A stretch of DNA of 64,000 bases from Pseudomonas sp. A-1 (GCF_004801855.1 NZ_SSTC01000003.1:43669-107668); one strand, 5' to 3'; positions 14,851 to 25,764 are shown, counted from the first letter of the stretch. Program-made: numbers and translations. The notes: a model not told the origin generated them from the sequence alone.

Positions 14851-15705
14851 TCAATCCTCGGCTTTCTGTCGCCCCAGCGCCTGCTGGTAGAGCAGATTCT
14901 TGCGCACCCCGGTGATCTCCGCCGCCAGCGCCGCCGCCCGCTTGAGCGGCAACTCGGCCAGCAGCAGGTCGAGCACGCGCAGCGCCTCGGCACTCAGCGC
15001 CTCCTCGCCCTCCGGCGCCTGCCAACCTTCCACCAGCAGCACGCATTCGCCACGCTGCTGGTTGCTGTCAGCCGCCACCCAGTCGTGCAGCTCGCCGAGC
15101 GGCGCCCCCTTGATGGTCTCGAAGGTCTTGCTCAGCTCGCGCGCCAGCACCGCAGGACGCTCGACGCCGAACAGCTCGCTAAGGTCGGCGAGACACTCCA
15201 GCAGGCGGTGCGGCGCCTCGTAGAGGATCAGCGTGCGCGGCTCCTCGAGCAGCGCCTGCAGACGCTGCCGCCGCGCCGTCGCGCGCGCCGGCAGGAAGCC
15301 CTCGAAGACGAAGCGGTCGGAGGCCAGCCCGGAAGCCGACAGCGCGGCGATCAGCGCACAGGCGCCGGGCACCGGCACCACGCGCACCCCGGCGGCCCGC
15401 GCGTTGCGCACCAGGTGATAGCCGGGATCGGAGATCAGCGGCGTGCCGGCGTCGGAGATCAGCGCCAGGTCGTCGCCGGCCAGCAGGCGCTGCACCAGGC
15501 GCGAACCCTGCTCGCGCTCGTTGTGCTCGTGGCAGGCAGCCAGCGGCGTATTGATGCCGAAGTGCTGCAGCAGGCGGGCACTGTGGCGGGTGTCCTCGGC
15601 GGCGATCAGCGCGACCTCGCGCAGCACCCGCAGCGCCCGCGCGCTGATGTCCTCGAGGTTGCCGATCGGTGTAGCCACCACATAAAGAGTCCCCGGAGTG
15701 TTCAC
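14851..15705 (-). CDS. rsmI: 16S rRNA (cytidine(1402)-2'-O)-methyltransferase (GTG start)
   Basis: Tetrapyrrole-methylase-fold enzyme that methylates the ribose of C1402 in 16S rRNA. The conserved N-terminus [22 protein letters not shown] and the glycine-rich SAM-site [11 protein letters not shown] are clear. I place the start at the GTG at 15703-15705 (284 residues), which gives the usual length. An upstream ATG at 15753 would add 16 atypical residues and lies upstream of the likely -10 box (TACAAT, 15742-15737), so it is probably not transcribed. The rnpB promoter follows immediately downstream. Confidence 0.9.
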   Translation of the reverse strand: MNTPGTLYVVATPIGNLEDISARALRVLREVALIAAEDTRHSARLLQHFGINTPLAACHEHNEREQGSRLVQRLLAGDDLALISDAGTPLISDPGYHLVRNARAAGVRVVPVPGACALIAALSASGLASDRFVFEGFLPARATARRQRLQALLEEPRTLILYEAPHRLLECLADLSELFGVERPAVLARELSKTFETIKGAPLGELHDWVAADSNQQRGECVLLVEGWQAPEGEEALSAEALRVLDLLLAELPLKRAAALAAEITGVRKNLLYQQALGRQKAED

Positions 15706-15736
15706 ATCGCCATCCCGCTGCCAGCCCAAATGCGGC

Positions 15737-15792
15737 ATTGTAGCGGGTTTCACCGTGCCAAGATCGCACCGCCGCCGGGGCTTGGGTACAAT
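15737..15792. promoter_or_regulatory. Back-to-back -10 boxes for rsmI and lpoA
   Basis: TACAAT occurs on the minus strand at 15742-15737 (toward rsmI) and on the plus strand at 15787-15792 (toward lpoA). Both are good -10 hexamers at suitable distances from the two start codons, but neither has a convincing -35 box, so the assignment is tentative. Confidence 0.45.
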
Positions 15793-15827
15793 TGCCCCTT
15801 TCCAGCCTGCGAATCGGAATTACTGAC

Positions 15828-17632
15828 ATGATCGCCCGACTGCGCCCCCTTTCCGTCCTTTGCCTGGTCGGCCTGCTGACCGCCTGCGCCGGCCAGCAGA
15901 CGTCCGGCCTCGGTGAGCTGCCGGTCCCGTCCCAGGCCAGCGCCGAGCAGCTGCTGCAGCAGGCGGCGCAGGTCAAGCCGGCACAGGCCACGCTGCTGCG
16001 CCTGTCCGCCGCCGATCAGTCCCTGCGCCAGGGCAATCTGGCGCAGACCCAGCAGATCCTCGACCTGCTCAAGCTCGACGAGCTGCTGCCGGCCCAGCAG
16101 GTTTTCGCCAGCACCCTGCAGGCCGAGCTGGCCCTGGCCCGCGGCAAGCCCAAGGCCGCCCTGCAGGCGCTGCAGCATCCCAGCTTCGAGCGCCTCGGCG
16201 AACTGCCGGTCGGCCAGCAGGTGCGCAGCCAGCTCACCCGCGCCAAGGCCCTGCAGGCCGACGGCCAGCCGCTGGCCGCCGCCCGCGAGCGGGTGTACGT
16301 CGCCCCGCTGCTGGAGGGCCAGAGCGCTGCCGCCAACCACGAGGCGATCTGGAGCCTGCTCGGCAACCTGTCCGCCAGCCAGCTGGCCAGCGCCAGCAGC
16401 CCCGAGGCCGACCTCGGCGGCTGGCTGGAGCTCGCTCGCCTGGCGCGCAGCAACGCCACCCCCGCGCAGCAGGTGACGCGCATCGCCGAATGGCAGGCCC
16501 AGCACCCGCAACACCCCGCAGCCCGCCAGCTGCCGCAGGCACTGGTCCAGCTGCAGGAAATCGCCGCCCGCCCGCTGACCCGCGTCGCCCTGCTGCTGCC
16601 CCAGCAGGGGCAGTTGGCCAGTGCCGCCCAGGCCCTGCGCGACGGATTCCTCGCCGCGCACTACCAGAGCGGCAACAGCGAACTGCACATCAGCCTGCAC
16701 GACAGCAGCCATCTGACCGATCTCGATGCCTTCTATCGCCAGGCCCAGGCCGACGGCGTGCAACTGGTGGTCGGCCCGCTGGAGAAGCCGCTGGTCAACC
16801 AGCTCAACCGTCGCGAACAGCTGCCGGTCGCCACCCTGGCGCTCAACTACAGCGAGAACGTCGGCGAGGGCCCGGCCCAGCTGTTCCAGTTCGGCCTGGC
16901 CGCCGAGGACGAAGCTCGCGCGGTCGCCGAACGGGCGTGGCAGGACGGCATGCGCCGCGCCGTGGCGCTGGTGCCCAGCGGTGAATGGGGCAACCGCGTC
17001 CTGGCCGCCTTCAGCAAGGACTGGCAGGCGCGCGGCGGCAGCCTGATCGCGGCCGAGCACGTCGATCAGCCGGTGCGCCTGGCCCAGCAGATCGCCGACC
17101 TGCTCAAGCTGCGCGACAGCGAAGCACGCGCCAAGCGCCTGCGCGACAGCCTCGGCAGCGAGGTAGAGGCGCAGCCGGCACGCCGCCAGGACGTCGACTT
17201 CGTGTTCCTCGCCGCCACCCCGGCGCAGGCCCGGCAGATCAAGCCGACCCTGGCCTTCCAGTACGCCGGCGACCTGCCGGTGTACGCCACCTCGCACCTG
17301 TTCACCGGCAGCAACGACCCGAGCCAGGATCTCGACCTCGACGGCATCCGCTTCTGCGAAACCCCCTGGCTGCTGGGCGAGGCCGACCCGCTGCGCGAGC
17401 AGGTGGTCGGCCAGTGGCCGGCCGCCGCCGGCAGCCTCGGCCGCCTGTACGCCATGGGTGCCGATGCCTATCGCCTGGCGCCGCGCCTCGGCCAGCTGCA
17501 GACCCTGCCGGGCACCCGCCTGGAGGGCCTGTCCGGCAGCCTGCAGCTGGCTCCCGGCCAGCGCGTCGCGCGCAGCCTGCCGTGGGCGGAGTACCGCAAC
17601 GGCCAGGTCTATCGCCTGGAGGCAGCCGCCCA

Positions 17633-17636
<4 letters not shown>
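15828..17636 (+). CDS. lpoA: Penicillin-binding protein activator LpoA
   Basis: Outer-membrane lipoprotein that reaches through the periplasm to activate the bifunctional PBP1a-type synthase. The ATG at 15828-15830 gives a 602-residue product with a lipoprotein signal peptide ending in the lipobox LLTAC (Cys20), a helical TPR-like N-terminal half and a C-terminal domain related to periplasmic binding proteins (VALLLPQQGQLASAAQALRDG near residue 250). Earlier in-frame starts would add residues before the signal peptide and lie close to the -10 box. It is first gene of the plus-strand run lpoA-yraN-gmhA/diaA-dolP. Confidence 0.94.
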
Positions 17637-19153
<1,517 letters not shown>

Positions 19154-19169
19154 GCGGACAGCCAGCGAC

Positions 19170-19199
19170 AAAAAAGGCGATCCTAGGATCGCCTTTTTT
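19170..19199. terminator. Bidirectional terminator between dolP and sspB
   Basis: Perfect 30-base palindromic structure: A6 then GGCGATCC, two-base centre TA, GGATCGCC then T6. The A and T runs make it an intrinsic terminator in both directions, serving the convergent genes dolP (plus) and sspB (minus). Confidence 0.95.
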
Positions 19200-19213
19200 G
19201 TTTACCGCGCAGT

Positions 19214-19615
19214 CTACTTGACCACCTTGAGGCTGGGCCGCCCGCTGGGACGCGGCGGCTCGTCGTCACCGGACGGCTCCTCGTCGAGCTCCTCGCCCTC
19301 CTCGGGTTCGTCCAGCTCGAAGGCCATGCCCTGGCCGTTCTCGCGAGCGTAGATGGCCAGCACGGCGGCGACCGGGACATACAGGCTCTGCGCCACACCG
19401 CCGAAGCGACCCTCGAAGGTCAGCGCCTCGCTGCCCATCTCCAGATAGCGCACCGCGCTGGGCGAGATGTTCAGCACGATCTGTCCATCCTTGGCGTAGC
19501 CCGCCGGTACGCGGGTATTGGGGTACTCGGCGGCGACCAGGATGTGCGGAGTGCAGTCGTTGTCGACGATCCACTCGTAGAGCGCACGCAGCAGATAGGG
19601 GCGACTGGAATTCAT
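19214..19615 (-). CDS. sspB: ClpXP protease specificity-enhancing factor SspB
   Basis: Adaptor that delivers ssrA-tagged proteins to ClpXP. The 133-residue product has the SspB core starting SSRPYLLRALYEWIVDN, an acidic flexible linker (about 100-122, rich in Glu and Asp) and the C-terminal ClpX-binding tail ending SLKVVK. Two adjacent ATG codons lie at 19618 and 19615; I chose the second because it sits seven bases after GAGGAG. The start is 11 bases after the sspA stop, so the pair is cotranscribed. Confidence 0.96.
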   Translation of the reverse strand: MNSSRPYLLRALYEWIVDNDCTPHILVAAEYPNTRVPAGYAKDGQIVLNISPSAVRYLEMGSEALTFEGRFGGVAQSLYVPVAAVLAIYARENGQGMAFELDEPEEGEELDEEPSGDDEPPRPSGRPSLKVVK

Positions 19616-19626
19616 CATCGGGCTCC

Positions 19627-20244
19627 TCAGCGCATCGCGCGCTCGGTGGCAGTCAGGCTGGCCTGGAAGGCGGGGCGGGCGAACAGCCGCTCCATGTAGT
19701 CCAGCAGCGGTTTGGCCTGGCGCGGCAGCTCGATGCCGAGCAGCGGCAGACGCCAGAGAATCGGCAACAGGCAGCAGTCGACCATGCTGAACTCCTCGCT
19801 GAGGAAGAACGGCTGGCCGCCGAACAGCGCCGCTACGCCGGTCAGGCTCTCGCGCAGTTCCTTGCGCGCCTGCGCCCGGGCAGCTTCCGGCGTGCGCGCA
19901 TCGAGCACGCGATCGACCAGAGTGCACCAGTCGCGCTGGATGCGGTGCATCAGCAGGCGGCTGTTGCCACGCGCCACCGGATACACCGGCAACAATGGCG
20001 GATGCGGATAGCGCTCGTCCAGATACTCCATCACCACGCCCGGCTCGTACAGGGCCAAGTCGCGATCGACCAAGGTCGGCAGACTCGCGTAGGGGTTGAC
20101 CTCGGCCAGCTGCACCGGCAGCTGGCCGGGCAGCACCTCGATGATCTCGGCCTCCACGCCCTTCTCGGCGAGGACGATGCGCACCCGGTGCGAGTAGTGA
20201 TCGGCGGGATCGGAATAGCAGGCCAGGCGATTGAGCGCAGCCAT
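19627..20244 (-). CDS. sspA: Stringent starvation protein A
   Basis: Glutathione-transferase-fold protein that binds RNA polymerase and redirects transcription under starvation and acid stress. The 205 residues show the GST N-terminal domain ([23 protein letters not shown]) and a helical C-terminal domain; the catalytic Ser/Tyr typical of active GSTs is not evident, as in other SspA proteins. A strong ribosome site (GGAGGGAG) precedes the ATG. The order petABC-sspA-sspB on one strand, with only 86 bases after petC, is usual in Pseudomonas. Confidence 0.95.
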   Translation of the reverse strand: MAALNRLACYSDPADHYSHRVRIVLAEKGVEAEIIEVLPGQLPVQLAEVNPYASLPTLVDRDLALYEPGVVMEYLDERYPHPPLLPVYPVARGNSRLLMHRIQRDWCTLVDRVLDARTPEAARAQARKELRESLTGVAALFGGQPFFLSEEFSMVDCCLLPILWRLPLLGIELPRQAKPLLDYMERLFARPAFQASLTATERAMR

Positions 20245-20284
20245 GGGCTCCCTCCAGTCAGGACATTTTCATGCGGCAGAAACA

Positions 20285-20310
20285 CATGCGCGCCCCGGAG
20301 GGCGCGCATG
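20285..20310 (-). terminator. Hairpin after petC
   Basis: CATGCGCGCC and GGCGCGCATG form a 10-bp stem around a six-base loop between the petC stop and sspA. On the minus strand only a short T-containing stretch follows, so it may attenuate rather than fully stop transcription into sspA. Confidence 0.55.
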
Positions 20311-20330
20311 CTTCAGACAGGAAAGGGTGC

Positions 20331-21113
20331 TCAGTGCACGTCTTTCCAGTACTCACGCTTGAGCAGGTAGGCGAACACGAAGAAGAACGCCAGGAACAGC
20401 AGCACGTAGGTACCGATACGCTGGCTTTCCAGCTTCACCGGGTTGGCCGAGTAGGCCAGGAAGCTGACCAGGTTCTTGACCTTCTCGTCGAACTCGGCCT
20501 CGCTCAGCTCGCCGGTCTTCGGCACGATGGTCAGCTGGTCGCAGCCTTCCTCGGTCACCGGGGTACCGGTCAGCGGATCGAACACCTTCTTGCCGTGCTC
20601 GACCACCTGGACCTGCTTGCAGCCGATGACCTGACGGCCCTGCAGGCTGCTCAGCACGTTGGGCATGCCGACGTTCGGGAACACCTTGTTGTTCACACCG
20701 TACGGGCGCGCCGGATCTTCATAGAAGGTACGCAGGTAGGTGTACAGCCAGTCGTTGCCACGCACGCGGGCCACCAGGGTCAGATCCGGCGGCGCGGCGC
20801 CGAACCAGACCTTGGCATCCTGCGGCTGCATGCCGGTCTTCATGTGGTCGCCGATCTTGGCGCCAGTGAAGACCAGGTTCTCCATCATCACCTGCTCGGG
20901 GATGCCGAGATCATTGGCTACGCGCTCGTAGCGCTGGAACTGGGCGCCGTGGCAACCCATGCAGTAGTTGGCGAAGGTACGCGCGCCATCCTGCAGAGCA
21001 GCCTTGTCAGTCAGGTCGACCTCGACCTTGTCCAGCGGGTATTCCAGAACGCCAGCGGCAAACGAAAAGGTCGGCAGTAGCGCAAGAATCAGTGCAGCAA
21101 ATTGCTTTTTCAT
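20331..21113 (-). CDS. petC: Ubiquinol--cytochrome c reductase, cytochrome c1
   Basis: Haem c subunit of the cytochrome bc1 complex; it passes electrons from the Rieske centre to periplasmic cytochrome c. The 260-residue product has a Sec signal peptide (about 1-19), one haem-attachment site CMGCH (51-55) and a C-terminal membrane anchor (about 233-252) followed by a basic tail. The ATG at 21111-21113 shares one base with the petB stop (TGATG) and gives the conserved start MKKQFAAL. Third gene of petABC. Confidence 0.96.
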   Translation of the reverse strand: MKKQFAALILALLPTFSFAAGVLEYPLDKVEVDLTDKAALQDGARTFANYCMGCHGAQFQRYERVANDLGIPEQVMMENLVFTGAKIGDHMKTGMQPQDAKVWFGAAPPDLTLVARVRGNDWLYTYLRTFYEDPARPYGVNNKVFPNVGMPNVLSSLQGRQVIGCKQVQVVEHGKKVFDPLTGTPVTEEGCDQLTIVPKTGELSEAEFDEKVKNLVSFLAYSANPVKLESQRIGTYVLLFLAFFFVFAYLLKREYWKDVH

Positions 21114-22324
21114 CAGCCAGTCACCCTTTCCGGAACCGGTTTGGTCTTCTCCATCCGGGTGTAGAACGGCATCAGGATGAAGAAAGCGAAGTACAGAATG
21201 GTGCAGACCTGGGACAGCAGGGTGCGGCCCGGGGTCGGCGACAGCACGCCCAGCACGCCGAGGATCACGAAGGACACGCAGAACACCAGCAGCCAGATCT
21301 TGCTCAGCCAGCCCTTGTAGCGCATCGAGCGCACCGGGCTGCGGTCCAGCCACGGCAGCACGAACAGTACGGCGATGGCCGCGCCCATGGCGATCACGCC
21401 GAGCAGCTTGTCCGGAACGGCGCGCAGGATGGCGTAGAACGGGGTGAAGTACCACACCGGGGCGATGTGCGCCGGGGTCTTGAACGGGTTCGCGGTCTCG
21501 AAGTTGGGCTTCTCGAGGAAGTAGCCGCCCATCTCCGGGAAGAAGAAGATCACGGTGCAGAACACGAACAGGAACACCACCACACCGACGATATCCTTGA
21601 CGGTGTAGTACGGGTGGAACGGGATGCCGTCCAGCGGAATGCCGTTGGCGTCCTTCTTCTTCTTGATGTCGATGCCATCCGGGTTGTTCGAGCCCACTTC
21701 GTGCAGCGCGATGATGTGCATCACGACCAGGCCCAGGATGACGATCGGCAGGGCGATCACGTGCAGCGCGAAGAAGCGGTTCAGGGTGATGCCGGAGATC
21801 AGGTAGTCACCGCGGATCCACTGGGTCAGGTCGGCACCGATCACCGGGATCGCGCCGAACAGGGAGATGATCACCTGGGCGCCCCAGTAGGACATCTGGC
21901 CCCACGGCAGCAGGTAGCCCATGAAGGCTTCGGCCATCAGCGCCAGGTAGATCAGCATGCCGAAGATCCACACCAGCTCGCGCGGCTTCTGGTAGGAGCC
22001 GTACAGCAGGCCGCGGAACATGTGCAGGTACACCACCACGAAGAACGCCGAGGCGCCGGTGGAGTGCATGTAGCGCAGGATCCAGCCGTACTCCACATCA
22101 CGCATGATGTATTCGACGGAGGCGAAGGCGCCTTCGGCGGAGGGCTCGAAGCTCATGGTCAGCCAGATACCGGTGAGGATCTGGTTGACCAGCACCAGCA
22201 GCGCCAGGGAGCCGAAGAAGTACCAGAAGTTGAAGTTCTTCGGAGCGTAGTACTTGCTCAGATGATCTTCCCACATCTTGGTGGCGGGGAAGCGGGCGTC
22301 CACCCATTCCATGAATTTGCTCAT
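21113..22324 (-). CDS. petB: Ubiquinol--cytochrome c reductase, cytochrome b
   Basis: Core membrane subunit of the bc1 complex carrying haems bL and bH and both quinone sites. The 403-residue product has about eight to nine membrane helices, the histidine ligands in MHSTGASAFFVVVYLHMFRG and FFALHVIALPIVILGLVVMH, and the Qo-site region near PEWY-type sequence (PVWYFTPFY). It is a full-length fused cytochrome b, not split b6/subunit IV. It overlaps both neighbours by one base. Confidence 0.97.
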   Translation of the reverse strand: MSKFMEWVDARFPATKMWEDHLSKYYAPKNFNFWYFFGSLALLVLVNQILTGIWLTMSFEPSAEGAFASVEYIMRDVEYGWILRYMHSTGASAFFVVVYLHMFRGLLYGSYQKPRELVWIFGMLIYLALMAEAFMGYLLPWGQMSYWGAQVIISLFGAIPVIGADLTQWIRGDYLISGITLNRFFALHVIALPIVILGLVVMHIIALHEVGSNNPDGIDIKKKKDANGIPLDGIPFHPYYTVKDIVGVVVFLFVFCTVIFFFPEMGGYFLEKPNFETANPFKTPAHIAPVWYFTPFYAILRAVPDKLLGVIAMGAAIAVLFVLPWLDRSPVRSMRYKGWLSKIWLLVFCVSFVILGVLGVLSPTPGRTLLSQVCTILYFAFFILMPFYTRMEKTKPVPERVTG

Positions 22325-22917
22325 CAGGCTTTCTCCTGATCCACGCCGATGATGATGACGTCATCGGTCTCGAAGGAGTACGGCGGCACCGGCAGGTTCA
22401 GCGGCGCCGGCTGCGCCTTGTACACGCGGCCAGCCAGGTCGTAGCGGGAACCATGGCAGGGACAGAAATAGCCACCCACCCAGTCGGCACCCAGATCGGC
22501 CGGGGCGACTTCGGGACGGAAGGACGGCGCGCAGCCCAGGTGGGTGCACAGGCCTTCGACGACCAGCAGTTCTGGCTTGATCGAGCGAACCTTGGGGTCC
22601 ACGTAGGTCGGTTGCACGGAGGCCTTGGACTCCGGATCCGCCATGGAGCCTTCGATCTTGACCAGGTTGGCCAGGATCTCGTCGGTGCGGCGAACGATGA
22701 ACACCGGCTTGCCGCGCCATTCGGCAACGATCTGTTGCCCCGGCTCGATCTTGCCCACGTTCACCTTCACCGGAGCACCAGCGGCCTTGGCCTTGGCACT
22801 GGGGAACCATGACCCCACGAACGGGACCGCAGCACCGACAGCTCCCGCCGCCCCCACCACCGAAGTGGCGGCGACGAGGAACCGACGCCGGCCCACATTC
22901 ACGCCGTCATTACTCAT
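22324..22917 (-). CDS. petA: Ubiquinol--cytochrome c reductase, Rieske iron-sulfur subunit
   Basis: Rieske [2Fe-2S] protein of the bc1 complex. The 197-residue product starts with a twin-arginine signal-anchor (GRRRFLVAATS, 9-19) and a single membrane helix. The cluster ligands are in CTHLGC (124-129) and CPCHG (152-156), giving two Cys and two His plus the disulfide pair. First gene of petABC; the stop shares one base with petB. No unambiguous promoter was recognised in the 190-base spacer up to the rpsI terminator. Confidence 0.97.
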   Translation of the reverse strand: MSNDGVNVGRRRFLVAATSVVGAAGAVGAAVPFVGSWFPSAKAKAAGAPVKVNVGKIEPGQQIVAEWRGKPVFIVRRTDEILANLVKIEGSMADPESKASVQPTYVDPKVRSIKPELLVVEGLCTHLGCAPSFRPEVAPADLGADWVGGYFCPCHGSRYDLAGRVYKAQPAPLNLPVPPYSFETDDVIIIGVDQEKA

Positions 22918-23114
22918 TCAGTCGTCTCCCATCAGCTTTCTGTGACCTGCCCGGGCAGGCACTCTAGTTAAAACCAGCTGCGCAAAAAATCCGCCAGATG
23001 GTAATGAAAAGCCCCTTTTCTGACAAGGCAATAACTGGCAACAAATACCGGCAAACCCTTGCAGCACAAGACTTTCCGGACTGCGACAGACTGTCGCAGA
23101 CAAATCCGGCACAT

Positions 23115-23150
23115 AAAAAAACGCCCAGATCCCTGGGGAATCTGGGCGTT
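23115..23150 (-). terminator. Intrinsic terminator of rplM-rpsI
   Basis: On the minus strand AACGCCCAGAT and ATCTGGGCGTT form an 11-bp stem around a nine-base loop, followed by a run of seven T. It begins 17 bases after the rpsI stop. Confidence 0.92.
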
Positions 23151-23167
23151 CGCTGAAGCGTAGTCGA

Positions 23168-23560
23168 TTAACGCTTCGAGTACTGCGGACGCTTGCGCGC
23201 CTTGCGCAGACCGATCTTCTTACGCTCGACCTCGCGGGCATCGCGAGTGACGTAGCCGGCCTTGCGCAGCGGGCTGCGCAGGGTCTCGTCGTACTCGATC
23301 AGTGCGCGGGTGATGCCGTGGCGGATCGCACCGGCCTGACCGCTGACACCACCACCGGCGACGGTGACGTAGATGTCGAACTTTTCGGTGTTCTCGGTCA
23401 GCTCGAGCGGCTGACGAACCACCATGCGGGCGGTCTCGCGGCCGAAGAACTGCTCCAGGCTGCGGTTGTTGATCGAGATCTTGCCAGTACCCGGACGCAG
23501 GAATACACGCGCGGTAGCGGTCTTGCGACGGCCGGTGCCGTAGTTTTGAGTCGCCGACAT
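23168..23560 (-). CDS. rpsI: 30S ribosomal protein S9
   Basis: Ribosomal protein uS9 of the small-subunit head. The 130-residue product has the [18 protein letters not shown] start and the conserved basic tail ending QYSKR, which reaches the P-site tRNA. It follows rplM by 15 bases, as in nearly all proteobacteria, and ends at the terminator at 23115-23150. Confidence 0.98.
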   Translation of the reverse strand: MSATQNYGTGRRKTATARVFLRPGTGKISINNRSLEQFFGRETARMVVRQPLELTENTEKFDIYVTVAGGGVSGQAGAIRHGITRALIEYDETLRSPLRKAGYVTRDAREVERKKIGLRKARKRPQYSKR

Positions 23561-23575
23561 ATTGAGCCTACTCCG

Positions 23576-24004
23576 TTAAATCTTCAGTTCTTGGGGCTGC
23601 TGAGCGGTGTGCGGGTGGCTGGCACCGGCATAGACCTTCAGCTTGCGATACATGTCGCGACCCAGCGGGTTCTTCGGCAGCATGCCCTTGACGGCGGTCT
23701 CGATCACGCGCTCGGGAGCACGGGCGATCAGCTTCTCGAAGTTGATCGACTTGATGCCGCCCGGGAAACCGGAGTGATGGTAGTACATCTTGTCGGAGCT
23801 CTTGGCACCGGTGACACGCACCTGCTCGGCGTTGATCACGACGATGTAGTCGCCGGTATCCACGTGCGGGGTGTACTCGGGCTTGTGCTTGCCGCGCAGA
23901 CGGCTGGCGATTTCAGTGGCAAGACGACCCAGGGTCTTGCCAGCAGCGTCGACAACGTACCAGTCGCGCTTGACGGTTTCCGGTTTCGCAGAGAAAGTTT
24001 TCAT
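23576..24004 (-). CDS. rplM: 50S ribosomal protein L13
   Basis: Ribosomal protein uL13, an early 23S-rRNA-binding protein. The 142 residues are the standard bacterial length and include [21 protein letters not shown] at the N-terminus and the [20 protein letters not shown] signature near 109-128. In E. coli L13 represses its own operon by binding the rplM leader; a hairpin in the corresponding leader is described separately here. Confidence 0.98.
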   Translation of the reverse strand: MKTFSAKPETVKRDWYVVDAAGKTLGRLATEIASRLRGKHKPEYTPHVDTGDYIVVINAEQVRVTGAKSSDKMYYHHSGFPGGIKSINFEKLIARAPERVIETAVKGMLPKNPLGRDMYRKLKVYAGASHPHTAQQPQELKI

Positions 24005-24021
24005 TGGTTATAGCCTCAGAG

Positions 24022-24042
24022 GCCGCCTGATAATCAAGCGGC
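24022..24042 (-). promoter_or_regulatory. Inverted repeat in the rplM leader
   Basis: GCCGC-C-TGAT-A-ATCA-A-GCGGC forms a nine-bp interrupted stem around one base, immediately downstream of the rplM promoter and about 18 bases before the start codon. It could be an L13-binding leader hairpin or a DNA operator; the exact transcription start decides whether the full stem is in the RNA. Confidence 0.45.
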
Positions 24043-24044
24043 GA

Positions 24045-24074
24045 ATCTTACTGGACAGTACTTGCCTCTTTCAA
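24045..24074 (-). promoter_or_regulatory. Promoter of rplM-rpsI
   Basis: On the minus strand TTGAAA (24074-24069) and TAAGAT (24050-24045) are 18 bases apart, a good sigma-70 promoter. Transcription would begin near 24038, giving a leader of about 34 bases. Confidence 0.75.
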
Positions 24075-24251
24075 GGCAACGGCAGCCTCTGCAGACACTA
24101 AATCGGGGGGGGCTCGGGTCAGTGCGTCTGCTTCGGCAAAATCGGCAGGTTAGGCATTCCCGCCGAGCAGGACGGGCTAGGCATCCCCCGTCACGAAAGC
24201 TGGCGAATTTTACCGAGTTCGCCGAAAAACACAAGCCGCATTCTCCACATC

Positions 24252-25073
24252 TCAGCGCTGCCCGCGCGCCTGCTGGTACAGCGGCATGACCCGCGGAATC
24301 GCTGCGCGCAGATTGGCCATGCGGGTCGACGACGAGGGGTGGGTGCTCATGAACTCCGGCGGTGCTCCGTTGCCCGCCCGGGCCATCTTGTCCCACAGGG
24401 TCAGCGCCGCATTGGGGTCGTAGCCGGCACGCGCCGCCAGCTCCAGGCCGATCAGGTCGGCCTCGTTCTCGTTGCCGCGACTGTTGGGCAGGGTCATGCC
24501 GTACTGCACCGCGGCGTCGGCGAGCTGGCCACCGGCCTGGCCCAGGCCGAGCAGGGCCACCGCGGTCTGCTTGGCCAGCTCGGCGCCATAGGCCTTGGAC
24601 ATGGCCTCGCGGCTGTGCTCGCGCAGGGCATGGGAAATCTCGTGGCCGAGCACCGCCGCCAGCTCGTCATCGGTCAGGGCGAGCTTCTCGACCAGACCGC
24701 TGTAGACGATGATCTTGCCGCCCGGGCCGACGTTGGCGTTCAGCTCGTCGCTGCGGATCAGGGCGGTCTGCCAGTTCCAGCTGGCGGCGTCCGGACGGAA
24801 CACCGGGGTCTGCGCGATCAGCCGGCGGGTGATGTTGTTCACCCGCTGCGCCAGGGCGCTGCTCTTGTCCAGCTTGCCGGCCGTGGCGGCATTGCTCAGG
24901 GTCTGCTGGTAGGACTTGGCGTACATCTGGTCCAGCTCCTGGCTGGACAGCATGGTGAACATGTACTGCTGGCGATTCACACCGACCGCTCCGCCGCTGG
25001 TGGTATTGACCGCCTGACAGCCGGCCAGCAGCAGCGCACCCGCCAGAGCGGCAAGACGAAAGACACGACTCAT
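24252..25073 (-). CDS. M48-family metalloprotease lipoprotein
   Basis: Probable periplasmic zinc protease of the LoiP/BepA-like M48 group, anchored as a lipoprotein. From the ATG at 25071-25073 (with GGGAG upstream) the 273-residue product has a lipobox LLAGC (Cys19), the zinc motif HEISH (144-148) and the third-ligand motif NENEAD (201-206). There is no TPR domain after the catalytic part, so it resembles LoiP (YggG) more than BepA. It is monocistronic; the next gene downstream, rplM, lies about 250 bases away with its own promoter. The exact substrate is unknown. Confidence 0.88.
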   Translation of the reverse strand: MSRVFRLAALAGALLLAGCQAVNTTSGGAVGVNRQQYMFTMLSSQELDQMYAKSYQQTLSNAATAGKLDKSSALAQRVNNITRRLIAQTPVFRPDAASWNWQTALIRSDELNANVGPGGKIIVYSGLVEKLALTDDELAAVLGHEISHALREHSREAMSKAYGAELAKQTAVALLGLGQAGGQLADAAVQYGMTLPNSRGNENEADLIGLELAARAGYDPNAALTLWDKMARAGNGAPPEFMSTHPSSSTRMANLRAAIPRVMPLYQQARGQR

Positions 25074-25149
25074 GCAAGGACACTCCCGAAAGCACAGGGG
25101 ATTCATCGTAACACCGGCCCAGCATCAGACCAGCCTGGCGCAGCCGAGT

Positions 25150-25764
25150 TCACGCCGGAGTCAGACACTGCGGCCCCTCCTCCCGCGGGCTGTTGCCCAG
25201 CCCGGCGAGCAGCCGCTCGCGCAGCGGCAGCGGCGGCGCCGCCAGCAGCGCCTGCAGGTCCTCCGGCGCGGCTGCCGGGTCCAGCCACAGCGCCTCGCCG
25301 GCGTCATCCAGCAGCAGCGGCCGGCGCTGCTGCCCGGCCGCCACGGTGACCACCGCGGCGCTCAGATAAACCCGCTCGCCGACCGGATAGGCTTCCCACA
25401 GCGCCGCCAGCGACAGCAGCGGCTGCTCCGCACTCATCCAGAACGGCCGGCGACGCGGCCCTCGCCACTCGTAGAAGCCGTTGGCCGGCAGCAGGCCGCG
25501 GCGGCTGGCGAAGGCCTCGCGGAACAGCGGCTGCTCGGCCAGGGTTTCCGCGCGGGCCTGGGCCGGGGCGCGCGACAGATCGCGCAGCCAGGCCGGCGTC
25601 AGCCCCCAGTGCACCTGCGCCGCCACACGCCGGCCAGCCTCGGCGCGCAGCAGCAGCACCTGCTGACCCGGGGCGATGTTCCAGCGCGGCTCGAGGCGCT
25701 CGGGAAAGCCGGGCAGCGCGGCGAGCGTCGGCGGCCAGCGAAACAGGGCAAAACGTCCGCACAT
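25150..25764 (-). CDS. SRAP-domain protein (YedK/HMCES family) with altered active site
   Basis: The family caps abasic sites in single-stranded DNA by a covalent link through Cys2, which becomes N-terminal after Met removal. The 204-residue product starts MCGRFALF with the required Cys2 and keeps PRWNIAPGQQ, ARAET (70-74) and FYEW (97-100, Glu99). Two residues normally needed are changed: the Asn of the NAR-x-E motif is Gln69, and the His of the HxRMP motif is replaced in QQRRP (145-149). It may still cross-link DNA through Cys2, or it may have changed function. Flanked by a 76-base gap to the M48 gene and 30 bases from the DUF2007 gene, same strand. Confidence 0.85.
   Translation of the reverse strand: MCGRFALFRWPPTLAALPGFPERLEPRWNIAPGQQVLLLRAEAGRRVAAQVHWGLTPAWLRDLSRAPAQARAETLAEQPLFREAFASRRGLLPANGFYEWRGPRRRPFWMSAEQPLLSLAALWEAYPVGERVYLSAAVVTVAAGQQRRPLLLDDAGEALWLDPAAAPEDLQALLAAPPLPLRERLLAGLGNSPREEGPQCLTPA

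Noticed and set aside
24101..24112. Run of G residues (GGGGGGG) in the spacer before rplM
   Set aside because: Isolated homopolymer in a GC-rich non-coding gap with no gene whose frame it could switch.
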